The notes under the pieces are model-generated. The model was not told the DNA's origin, searched no databases, and worked only from the letters and a program-made list of their open reading frames with translations. From Deltaproteobacteria bacterium (lineage in GTDB: Bacteria; Desulfobacterota; Desulfomonilia; UBA1062), in contig JAGVNP010000207.1 of the NCBI GenBank assembly GCA_020053185.1, positions 1 to 5,402 on the forward strand: a stretch of DNA of 5,402 bases, read 5' to 3'. This document shows, in pieces, positions 1 to 5,402 of this stretch. A program made the translations under genes and the position numbers. Position 1 is the first letter of the stretch, and every line of letters starts with the position of its first letter.

Positions 1-270
1 TCGTATGGGGTAAAAGGAACGGTCACCGATGTACTTAAGAAAAATGTACATGCCAGTAGCTTCGTATATACATGCGGCCCGCAAGGGATGCTGAAGGCTG
101 TGTATGCAATTACAAGCTCTGTAAAAGCCAAATGCCAGGTAAGCCTAGAGGAGCATATGGCATGTGGATTCGGGGTGTGCAGAGGGTGTGCAGTAAAGAC
201 ACAGTCCGGGTATATGCGTGTGTGCAAAGACGGCCCGGTCTTTGATGCAGCAGATTTATCCTGGAGTTGA
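1..270 (+). CDS. pyrK: Dihydroorotate dehydrogenase electron transfer subunit PyrK (3' part)
   Basis: This is the C-terminal 89 codons of PyrK, open from base 1 in frame 1, with stop TGA at 268-270; the start lies left of the window. PyrK is the FAD and [2Fe-2S] subunit that takes electrons from PyrD and reduces NAD+ in the cytoplasm. Visible residues 23-30 (YTCGPQGM) are the end of the ferredoxin-reductase-like NAD-binding domain. Cysteines at visible residues 55, 60, 63 and 75 form a C-x4-C-x2-C-x11-C cluster site, followed by DGPVF (77-81), the usual PyrK ending. Family members are generally about 250-290 residues, so roughly two thirds, including the FAD-binding domain, is missing here. 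pyrD follows after 2 nt. Other ferredoxin-reductase-like proteins share the NAD motif, but the C-terminal cluster plus adjacent pyrD makes PyrK by far the best call. Confidence 0.95.
   Translation, partial: SYGVKGTVTDVLKKNVHASSFVYTCGPQGMLKAVYAITSSVKAKCQVSLEEHMACGFGVCRGCAVKTQSGYMRVCKDGPVFDAADLSWS
263..266 (+). promoter_or_regulatory. Ribosome binding site of pyrD
   Basis: GGAG lies inside the last codons of pyrK, 6 nt before ATG 273. It decides the pyrD start: the in-frame TTG at 267 directly abuts this motif and would have no spacing, so ATG 273 is preferred. Confidence 0.7.
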
Positions 271-272
271 TT

Positions 273-1193
273 ATGGATACCAATATTACATTGATAAAAT
301 CTCACGCTAGGAAGCTTGAATTAAAAAATCCGATCCTGAATGCTTCAGGAACCTTTGGTTACGGTGATGAGTTCTCTGAAATTTTTGATCTGTCCATCCT
401 CGGAGGCATTGTAACTAAAGGCATTTCTCTCATGCCTAAACAGGGAAATCCTGTGCCAAGGATAGTTGAGACTGCTTGCGGACTTATTAATGCAATTGGT
501 CTTGAAAATATCGGGGTTGATGCTTTTCTGGCTGAGAAACTTACATTCTTGCGAAAATTTAATACGCCGGTTATTGTCAACTTTTTTGGAAATACAGAAG
601 AAGAATATATCAATTGCGCAAAGAAGCTCTCTGTTAAAGGTATTGATGCCTTGGAGATGAATGTGTCGTGTCCAAATGTAAAGAAAGGCGGCATCCAATT
701 CGGCACAGATCCCAAAATTCTGTCTAGTCTTGTGAAAAAAATCAGGGATGTGACTGAAAAACCTTTGATCATAAAACTCTCTCCGCTGGTCAGCGATATT
801 GCGAAGATGGCATGTGCTAGCCAGGATGCAGGCGCTGATGCCATTACATGCATAAATACCATACCCGCAATGGCAATTGATGAACAAACAAGGAAGCCTA
901 TTTTGGGCAATGTAACAGGTGGACTTTCCGGTCCTGCAATAAAGCCAATAGCACTGCGCATGGTCTGGGAGGTTTCCAAAAAATGCAGCATCCCTGTGAT
1001 AGGATCTGGAGGAATATGCTCTGCAGCAGACGTGATTCAGTTCATGCTTGCAGGTGCTTCTGCTGTTGAGATCGGGAGTTATTCGCTGCGGGAACCGTTT
1101 TGTTTCCCGGAAATTATAAACGGACTTGAACTGTATATGAAACAGCACAAGATCGCTGCTATCCGAGATATTATAGGAAAACTCAAAATATAA
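273..1193 (+). CDS. pyrD: Dihydroorotate dehydrogenase class 1B, catalytic subunit PyrD
   Basis: This FMN enzyme (306 aa from ATG 273) oxidises dihydroorotate to orotate, the fourth step of de novo UMP synthesis, and works in the cytoplasm with PyrK using NAD+ as acceptor. It is a single TIM-barrel domain. Residues 23-31 (NASGTFGYG) and 48-50 (TKG) match the FMN and substrate region. Residues 66-79 (ETACGLINAIGLEN) match the family signature, where ACG replaces the more common PAG. The loop NVSCPNVK at 130-137 supplies the catalytic base Cys133; cysteine rather than serine marks class 1. GGLSGPAIKP (216-225), GSGGI (244-248) and AGASAVEIG (260-268) are the FMN-phosphate end of the barrel. Length is normal for the family (about 300-310). 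The gene begins 2 nt after pyrK, so translational coupling is likely. An in-frame TTG at 267 would add two residues but is poorly spaced from the ribosome site. Class 1B rather than 1A follows from the sequence and from the pyrK neighbour. Confidence 0.97.
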   Translation: MDTNITLIKSHARKLELKNPILNASGTFGYGDEFSEIFDLSILGGIVTKGISLMPKQGNPVPRIVETACGLINAIGLENIGVDAFLAEKLTFLRKFNTPVIVNFFGNTEEEYINCAKKLSVKGIDALEMNVSCPNVKKGGIQFGTDPKILSSLVKKIRDVTEKPLIIKLSPLVSDIAKMACASQDAGADAITCINTIPAMAIDEQTRKPILGNVTGGLSGPAIKPIALRMVWEVSKKCSIPVIGSGGICSAADVIQFMLAGASAVEIGSYSLREPFCFPEIINGLELYMKQHKIAAIRDIIGKLKI

Positions 1194-1254
1194 ATGTTAT
1201 TCTGACGTTAGGCTGAAGTCTATTGTCCAAATTTGATCAGATGAGGTTAGGTTC
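1194..1254 (+). other. pyrD-comEC intergenic gap
   Basis: These 61 nt hold no open reading frame on the coding strand, no GC-rich stem followed by a T run, and no convincing -35/-10 pair. The only functional element I can support is GAGG at 1243-1246, 8 nt before the comEC ATG, which fits a ribosome binding site. Read-through from pyrD into comEC is therefore possible. Confidence 0.5.
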
Positions 1255-3555
1255 ATGCTTGGGGGCTTGGGCAAATCATCTCCTTTTGTTGTAGTTTTTT
1301 CAGGACTTACCACAGCTATACTTCTCGGACAGAAAAATCTGGAAGGCTTTTTGTTTTCCCTCCTTGTTTTATTTCTTTTGATCTCAAAGAAAAGGGTTTT
1401 GCACGCGGTTTTGGGCGTGATCCTGGGCCTTGTTTCTCTCACATGGACACCTGGAGATGTGCACATACAGGATGGAGAGTATGTGATCGAGGGCCATGTA
1501 AAGGATTCGGGCTTTGATAATGGCACATACAGAATATATCTCAATCACGTAAAGCTGGATGGCAAACAGATAATTGACAGCAGAAAGATTGCTCAGATAA
1601 ATGTCTACGAGCATGTAGGGATTTTGGACCCGGGAGCCTCTATACGGTCAAAGGTGATGATAAAAATGGCCAGACCATATGGAAACTCAGGAGAGTTTGA
1701 TTACAAGACATATCTTAAAACAAAAGGAATTGTGCTTACAGGGTATATAAAGGATTTTGACAACATTGAAACCGTCAATACTTCATGTGTAAGGGATGGG
1801 CTTAAAGCCCGCACTGCAAATATCCTCTCGAACTTTGCCAGGCCAGATGCAGAAGTACTCAAGGCCATGTTGATAGGAGATGATTCTTTTCTCGCTGATT
1901 CACTAAGAGATAGTTTCAACAGGCTTGGCCTCGCACATCTCATTGCGATCTCCGGGCTCAATATTGGTCTTGTTATACTTTTTGGGTATATGGTGGCATT
2001 TACTTTTCTACGATGTATTCCTCCTGTTGCAGTGAGATTTGATACTCCTCTTATTGCAACCATTTTTGGTCTTTTAGGCGCGCTTGCCTATGCACACCTT
2101 GTGGGGACATACATCCCTGTTATGAGGGCGACCATAATGGCTGTAATAGTTCTCGGTGCTCTGTTTCTTGCGCGTCGAATAAATATTCTGAATGCACTGG
2201 CATTTTCAGGTGTGCCGATCCTCCTCATATGGCCTCTGAGCATATTCAGCGCCAGTTTTTTACTCTCATTTGCTGCAGTTTTGGGGATCGCAGGTATATT
2301 AGAGAAAATTAAGACAGCCTCAAAACTGATGGAACTTATAGCAATAACTGTGGCTGCCACTGTATTTACCCTTCCAATTGTATGGTACATCTTTGGATTT
2401 GTCTCCCCAGTGGGGTTGCTAGCAAATATTGTTTTTGTGCCTTTGTTTAGCGTACTTGTAATGCCGGTCAGTCTTCTTAGTCTTGTCTTTGTTAAGGTCT
2501 CCGAAACACTGTCCTCATTTTTCTTTCTTATTGCGATGGATGGCATCAGGCTCATTTTTAAGGCATCAAATCTTTTTGGCAAACTGGTTCCGTTAAAACA
2601 GCCCTGGCTTGTCTGGGTTTTTGCTTGCTATCTGGGGCTTATACTCTCATTTTTTGGCAAAAAGACAAGGCTAAGAACATGGCTTATTGCTTTAAGTTGT
2701 GTTCTGATTGTTGTGCTGCCTTTTATACAGGAACATATAAGACTAAAAAAACCGTTAACCTTTGATTTTATAAGCGTTGGGCAGGGTGATTCAACCCTTA
2801 TCACGTCCGGGCCTTATGCTATACTGATTGATGCAGGAGGCCCTGGCGCAGGAAGATACACAGTAGCTCCCCATCTTCTGAAAAGAGGGGTAACAAAGCT
2901 AGATCTTGTGGTGATCACGCACCCGCATCCTGATCACATGGGAGGAATGCCTTTTATACTGGATCGTTTTTATGTGGATGAGGTTTGGATGAACATGGAT
3001 CCTCACCTAAATCCCGAATTCGAAGAAATTCTTCATATCCTTAACTCAAGATTTATACCTCAGAAGATAGTATGCCTCGGGGATGTAAAAACACTAGGAG
3101 ATTTGACAATAAAAGTGCTGAATCCTCCCGATGCAATCGGAAAAAGAGAAAAATGGATGAACCATAATTTATATTCAGCCGTGCTTTTGGTGCAGAACCC
3201 ATGCCTGCGTGGGCTTTTTATGGCAGATGCAGGCGGCATTATGGAGATATCTTTAGCTCATCTAGATCAGAATATGTCAGCCGATGTGCTCAAGGTAGCC
3301 CATCATGGTGGCAGTGATACATGCCTTTCTGTGTTTTTGGATAAGGTAAAACCTGTAATTGCTGTAATTCCATGTGGGTATAAAAACCGATACAATGATC
3401 CTAGTAAAGAGGTGCTGGAAAGATTGAACGAGAAGGGCATACAGATTTACCGGACAGATATAAATGGGGAGGTTGAAGCTCAAAAAAATGGTTCAAGGCT
3501 TGATATCAAGTCAGGTATCTCTTATGCCGATAACATACTTAAATACAATGAATAA
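1255..3555 (+). CDS. comEC: DNA internalization-related competence protein ComEC/Rec2
   Basis: ComEC (766 aa) is the inner-membrane channel that carries single-stranded DNA into the cytoplasm during natural transformation. Three parts are visible. After about three N-terminal hydrophobic segments (roughly 11-63), residues 70-175 form the DUF4131-like soluble domain, including GEFDYKTYLKTKGI (146-159). Residues about 195-490 are the Competence membrane domain: AMLIGDD (204-210), the signature HLIAISGLNIG (228-238), then about nine or ten hydrophobic helices. Residues about 500-745 are a metallo-beta-lactamase domain with SVGQGDSTLI (507-516), IDAGG (525-529), THPHPDHMGG (555-564, the HxHxDH metal motif), MADAG (656-660) and VAHHGGSD (681-688). 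All metal-motif positions I can identify are intact, so a nuclease role on the non-transported strand, proposed for this domain, remains possible. Length is typical of three-domain ComEC. The ATG has GAGG 8 nt upstream. No comEA is visible nearby; minor-pilin genes follow after 41 nt. The protein could be non-functional for transformation in a strain lacking other competence genes, which cannot be judged here. Confidence 0.96.
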   Translation: MLGGLGKSSPFVVVFSGLTTAILLGQKNLEGFLFSLLVLFLLISKKRVLHAVLGVILGLVSLTWTPGDVHIQDGEYVIEGHVKDSGFDNGTYRIYLNHVKLDGKQIIDSRKIAQINVYEHVGILDPGASIRSKVMIKMARPYGNSGEFDYKTYLKTKGIVLTGYIKDFDNIETVNTSCVRDGLKARTANILSNFARPDAEVLKAMLIGDDSFLADSLRDSFNRLGLAHLIAISGLNIGLVILFGYMVAFTFLRCIPPVAVRFDTPLIATIFGLLGALAYAHLVGTYIPVMRATIMAVIVLGALFLARRINILNALAFSGVPILLIWPLSIFSASFLLSFAAVLGIAGILEKIKTASKLMELIAITVAATVFTLPIVWYIFGFVSPVGLLANIVFVPLFSVLVMPVSLLSLVFVKVSETLSSFFFLIAMDGIRLIFKASNLFGKLVPLKQPWLVWVFACYLGLILSFFGKKTRLRTWLIALSCVLIVVLPFIQEHIRLKKPLTFDFISVGQGDSTLITSGPYAILIDAGGPGAGRYTVAPHLLKRGVTKLDLVVITHPHPDHMGGMPFILDRFYVDEVWMNMDPHLNPEFEEILHILNSRFIPQKIVCLGDVKTLGDLTIKVLNPPDAIGKREKWMNHNLYSAVLLVQNPCLRGLFMADAGGIMEISLAHLDQNMSADVLKVAHHGGSDTCLSVFLDKVKPVIAVIPCGYKNRYNDPSKEVLERLNEKGIQIYRTDINGEVEAQKNGSRLDIKSGISYADNILKYNE

Positions 3556-3583
3556 AGGTATGTATTATCAGAAGATTAGTAGC

Positions 3584-3590
3584 AGAGAGG
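3584..3590 (+). promoter_or_regulatory. Ribosome binding site of the FimT-like gene
   Basis: AGAGAGG ends 6 nt before ATG 3597, within the 41-nt gap after comEC. It supports this start, which gives a 7-residue prepilin leader. Nothing else functional was recognised in the gap. Confidence 0.6.
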
Positions 3591-3596
3591 ATTGGG

Positions 3597-4046
3597 ATGA
3601 GGGGAAAGACTAAGGGCTTCACATTATCAGAAGTAATGATAGTGGTTGTGATAATAGCAATTACTGCTGCCCTTGCAGTCCCTAACATGAGTGGATGGCT
3701 TGCCACGCAGAGACTGAAGAGTGCAACGAGAACTGTTGTTTCCCACCTTCTTCAATCGCGAATGGAAGCAATTGACAGAAATCGTAATGTGTCTGTTGTA
3801 TTTAATGTTGGGACTGAGACATACAGTGTGTATTATATGTCTGATGGCTTAGATATTGATATTGTGCCTACCCAGCACATGCCGTCAGGTGTAGTTATTG
3901 ATGATGATGCTACTACAGTAACGGTAACAGGATTTGACAGCCGTGGATTTGCTATGCAGCAGGGTAATGTGGTCTTAAGAAGTACGAAAACAGGGGCCGA
4001 GAAAATAGTAACGATAAGGGTTGGCGGGAGTGTAAATGCTCAGTGA
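3597..4046 (+). CDS. GspH/FimT family pseudopilin (minor type IV pilin)
   Basis: This 149-aa protein is a type IV prepilin-like minor pilin. Leader MRGKTKG (1-7) ends in the prepilin peptidase site G7/F8, and the mature N-terminus FTLSEVMIVVVIIAI has Glu at mature position 5 (E12), the residue used for pilus assembly. The hydrophobic helix spans about 8-29, followed by P29. Residues 37-75 match the GspH/FimT pattern of an amphipathic helix (KSATRTVVSHLLQSRMEAI) and first strands (VSVVFNVGTETYSVYY). Residues 111-117 (TGFDSRG) resemble the family's FxxrG strand, and the protein ends in a short beta region. It would be inserted in the inner membrane, processed by PilD, and packed near the pilus tip. 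It opens a cluster with pilW, pilV and pilX, so a pilus role (FimT/FimU) is more likely than a type II secretion GspH role, but sequence alone does not separate them. The pilW start overlaps its last 11 nt. The C-terminus (GGSVN) lacks a GRxR motif. Confidence 0.88.
   Translation: MRGKTKGFTLSEVMIVVVIIAITAALAVPNMSGWLATQRLKSATRTVVSHLLQSRMEAIDRNRNVSVVFNVGTETYSVYYMSDGLDIDIVPTQHMPSGVVIDDDATTVTVTGFDSRGFAMQQGNVVLRSTKTGAEKIVTIRVGGSVNAQ
4026..4030 (+). promoter_or_regulatory. Ribosome binding site of pilW
   Basis: GGGAG lies within the 3' end of the FimT-like gene, 5 nt before ATG 4036. It supports a start that overlaps the upstream gene by 11 nt. Confidence 0.6.
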
Positions 4047-4626
4047 AATAATACGTATTATAAGGACAGATAAAGGTATTACCCTGGTAGAAATGATAGT
4101 GGTTTTAGCTATTTCTGGGCTATTAATGGTTGCGGTATATGCAGGATATCTGGTTCAGCACAAAACAAGCAATGTTCAGCATCAGATAATGGATATACAG
4201 CAGGATTTAAGGGCTCTGGTAGATATCATGGAGCAGGATATCAGGATGGCAGGATGCGATCCATCAATGCAATCTACAGCAGGCATTGTGGTAGGTGGTA
4301 CTGATGCAAATTCCTTATCTGTCACAATGGATTTAAATAGAGACGGCGATACAGGCGATGCAAATGAACAGGCGGCCTACACACGTAATGGTTTGTTGGT
4401 AGCGAGAAACGGCGATGTTCTGGTTGAGGGCATTACTAGCATGGGGTTCACGTATTTTGATGAGGACAACAATCCGATAAATCCAATCACCACAGGGAAT
4501 GCAGGTAACGTAAGGGTCGTAAGGATCAATATATGGATACGCAGTGATCAGAGAGATCCGGATACAGGAGAGTTTCTTACCCGTACATTGTCAAGGAGAG
4601 TGAGATGCCGGAATCTCGGGCTGTGA
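4036..4626 (+). CDS. pilW: PilW family minor pilin (type IV pilus assembly)
   Basis: This 196-aa prepilin-like protein fits the PilW family, a component of the minor-pilin complex that primes type IV pilus assembly. The leader of 14 residues ends in DKG, the cleavage is predicted at G14/I15, and the mature start ITLVEMIVVLAISGLL has Glu at mature position 5 (E19). Isoleucine replaces the usual phenylalanine at mature position 1. The hydrophobic segment is about 15-40. A helix with QHQIMDIQQDLRALVDIMEQDIRM... (from about 48) leads to MAGCDPS (71-77), characteristic of PilW-type proteins. An acidic loop at 99-111 (DLNRDGDTGDANE) looks EF-hand-like. The end, LSRRVRCRNLGL (185-196), also matches the family. 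Cysteines 74 and 191 are the only two, so a disulfide is possible in the periplasm. The gene overlaps the FimT-like gene by 11 nt, and pilV begins at or just after its end. The family call is strong; the individual gene name rests partly on the neighbours. Confidence 0.85.
   Translation: MLSEIIRIIRTDKGITLVEMIVVLAISGLLMVAVYAGYLVQHKTSNVQHQIMDIQQDLRALVDIMEQDIRMAGCDPSMQSTAGIVVGGTDANSLSVTMDLNRDGDTGDANEQAAYTRNGLLVARNGDVLVEGITSMGFTYFDEDNNPINPITTGNAGNVRVVRINIWIRSDQRDPDTGEFLTRTLSRRVRCRNLGL
4593..4598 (+). promoter_or_regulatory. Possible ribosome binding site for the long pilV start (ATG 4605)
   Basis: AAGGAG sits 6 nt before ATG 4605, inside the 3' end of pilW. It is the best-spaced ribosome site near pilV, but the bases also encode the conserved SRR stretch of PilW, so the match may be incidental. 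Confidence 0.35.
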
Positions 4627-4627
4627 T

Positions 4628-4633
4628 GGAGGG
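4628..4633 (+). promoter_or_regulatory. Possible ribosome binding site for the short pilV start (ATG 4644)
   Basis: GGAGGG lies in the 17 nt between the pilW stop and ATG 4644, with 10 nt to the start codon, which is a little long. AGG at 4635-4637 is closer (6 nt). That a strong purine tract occupies the only non-coding bases here favours a real signal. Confidence 0.45.
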
Positions 4634-4643
4634 CAGGCATATT

Positions 4644-5033
4644 ATGACATGGAAAGAGGTGAAAGGGTTCACCCTTGTTGAGGTAATCATTGCGATCCTC
4701 GTATTTTCCATAGGCATAATAGGGGTTGCGAAGATGCTGGGAGAGGCAGTAAAGGGCGGGAGTTTTGGCATGCAGTATACTGATGCAGTGAACATTGCAC
4801 AGGATAGGATAGAGTATCTTTCAGGACTTAGCTACACCCAGACTTCCCTTACTGCTGGAACACATACGGCAACAGGAATCGTCTCGAAAACCGGTACTTC
4901 ATATACAGCTACATGGGTGGTGCAGGACAATATACCTGGTACGAATATGAAACAAATAGCAATGACAGTATCCTGGGCCGAGAAAGGGATTTCTCATGAT
5001 GCCTCAATCTCATTTATAAAGGTGAGGTCATGA
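4644..5033 (+). CDS. pilV: PilV family minor pilin (type IV pilus modification protein)
   Basis: This prepilin-like protein is 129 aa from ATG 4644. Leader MTWKEVKG is followed by FTLVEVIIAILVFSIGIIGV, with cleavage at G8/F9 and Glu at mature position 5 (E13). The phrase VIIAILVFSIGIIGVAKM is typical of PilV. Downstream, AVNIAQDRIEYLS (48-60) is the usual helix, and YTATWVVQD followed by MKQIAMTVSW (roughly 87-111) is the PilV beta region. PilV is a minor pilin of the tip complex, inserted in the inner membrane and processed by PilD. The start is uncertain: ATG 4605 has a better-spaced AAGGAG but gives a 21-residue leader and a 22-nt overlap with pilW (142 aa); ATG 4626 overlaps the pilW stop by one base but has a weak ribosome site. 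I chose 4644 for its short, conventional leader and the GGAGGG before it. The mature protein is the same in every case. Its stop overlaps the pilX start (ATGA). Confidence 0.84.
   Translation: MTWKEVKGFTLVEVIIAILVFSIGIIGVAKMLGEAVKGGSFGMQYTDAVNIAQDRIEYLSGLSYTQTSLTAGTHTATGIVSKTGTSYTATWVVQDNIPGTNMKQIAMTVSWAEKGISHDASISFIKVRS
5019..5027 (+). promoter_or_regulatory. Ribosome binding site of pilX
   Basis: AAGGTGAGG at the 3' end of pilV offers two purine tracts: AAGG is 7 nt from ATG 5030 and GAGG is 5 nt from ATG 5033. The two starts differ by a single methionine. Confidence 0.5.
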
Positions 5034-5402
5034 TGAAGATGAATGGGAAAAATATATTTCTAATAATAAAAAAAGATGACGGTATGGTTTTAGCGCTTGT
5101 TCTGTTGATCATGGTGGTGGCAATTATTGTGGGTGTCACTGTAATGCTTTCTTCCCGTATAGAGACAAGGATTGCGGGAAATGAGAGGCGGGCCAAGCAG
5201 GATTTCTATATAGCAGAGAGCGCAACTGATTTTGTAATTGAAAATTTTGATGAGCTTGCCTCTGCTACAGCGATGACAATAAGTTCAACATACAATGTTT
5301 CGTCCAGTATCCCTGATGGAAGCATTATCGGGGAAGCTAACGCAACCCTGCGGCTGGTTCGCCAGGGACCTGCTCCTGTTGGCTCTGGCACAAGCGTAGC
5401 CA
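5030..5402 (+). CDS. pilX: PilX-like minor pilin / pilus assembly protein (5' part)
   Basis: This frame is open from ATG 5030 to the right edge (124 codons visible), so the gene is cut by the window. The N-terminus has DDG (16-18) followed by a hydrophobic helix, MVLALVLLIMVVAIIVGVTV (19-38). Residues 43-65 (RIETRIAGNERRAKQDF, then YIAESA) match the PilX N-terminal signature of an AGN motif followed by F-Y-x-AE. As in PilX and GspK proteins, the glutamate expected at mature position 5 is absent if cleavage follows G18. The protein is expected to join PilV, PilW and the FimT-like protein at the pilus tip. Its ATG overlaps the pilV stop in an ATGA, suggesting coupled translation. A second ATG at 5033 is in the same frame (ATGATG): GAGG at 5024-5027 is better spaced for 5033, while AAGG at 5019-5022 suits 5030. 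Family members are often 150-250 aa, so perhaps half or more is present. Confidence 0.82.
   Translation, partial: MMKMNGKNIFLIIKKDDGMVLALVLLIMVVAIIVGVTVMLSSRIETRIAGNERRAKQDFYIAESATDFVIENFDELASATAMTISSTYNVSSSIPDGSIIGEANATLRLVRQGPAPVGSGTSVA

Noticed and set aside
267..272. TTG 267 as the pyrD start
   Set aside because: It would directly abut the GGAG ribosome motif at 263-266, whereas ATG 273 is spaced 6 nt from it.
466..660. 64-codon plus-strand frame inside pyrD
   Set aside because: It is an alternative frame of the pyrD coding sequence with no supporting ribosome site or recognisable product.
345..1148. Long open frames on the minus strand across pyrD (267 and 210 codons)
   Set aside because: They lie entirely opposite a confidently identified pyrD, their translations resemble no family I know, and no ribosome site or separate gene context supports them.
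1223..1252. Possible promoter before comEC (TTGTCC, 18 nt, TAGGTT)
   Set aside because: The -10 match is poor and would place the transcription start at or inside the comEC start codon region.
1701..2582. Minus-strand open frames of 120 and 164 codons inside comEC
   Set aside because: They mirror the hydrophobic codons of the ComEC membrane domain and look like low-information shadows of it.
3539..3568. Possible sigma-70 promoter (TTAAAT, 18 nt, TATTAT) before the FimT-like gene
   Set aside because: The -35 match is only three of six and it overlaps the comEC 3' end; no sigma-54 site typical of some pilin genes was found either.
3564..3633. 11-bp direct repeat ATTATCAGAAG at 3564-3574 and 3623-3633 around the FimT-like start
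   Set aside because: A few 11-mer repeats are expected by chance in a window this long, and the second copy encodes part of the conserved prepilin N-terminus.

Overview
The window reads as ordinary bacterial chromosome with moderate, slightly AT-leaning base composition. Seven protein genes, all on the + strand, fill almost all of it. From left to right they are the 3' end of pyrK, complete pyrD (class 1B), complete comEC, and a minor-pilin cluster: a GspH/FimT-type pseudopilin, PilW, PilV, and PilX cut by the right edge. No tRNA, rRNA, mobile element, CRISPR array or convincing terminator was seen. An NAD-linked class 1B dihydroorotate dehydrogenase, ComEC and a fimT-pilW-pilV-pilX minor-pilin set, together with the pilin sequence style, suggest a Gram-negative bacterium. 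A Desulfobacterota (former Deltaproteobacteria) or related anaerobe is my best guess, but this is inference and no lineage is proven by the sequence.

Region 1 (1-1193) is pyrimidine biosynthesis. PyrK carries the NAD-binding tail and the four-cysteine [2Fe-2S] site, and PyrD carries the FMN site and the catalytic cysteine. The two genes are 2 nt apart, as expected for subunits of one heterotetramer that oxidises dihydroorotate to orotate and passes electrons to NAD+.

Region 2 (1255-3555) is comEC, the inner-membrane channel for single-stranded DNA in natural transformation. It has the full three-part layout: an N-terminal DUF4131-like soluble domain, the Competence membrane domain, and a C-terminal metallo-beta-lactamase domain with an intact HxHxDH motif.

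Region 3 (3597 to the right edge) encodes minor pilins that prime type IV pilus assembly. Its genes overlap or nearly touch, and each has its own ribosome binding site. Placing this cluster 41 nt after comEC puts a pilus-tip complex, which could capture DNA, directly beside the DNA import channel. Coupling of the two in DNA uptake is a reasonable but unproven inference.

The two largest gaps are 61 nt (1194-1254) and 41 nt (3556-3596). Neither shows a clear terminator or promoter, so the whole block could be read through. I found no evidence of a wholly new system. The points most worth a second look are the comEC/minor-pilin adjacency, the altered C-terminus of the FimT-like protein, the acidic EF-hand-like loop in PilW, and the choice of start for PilV.
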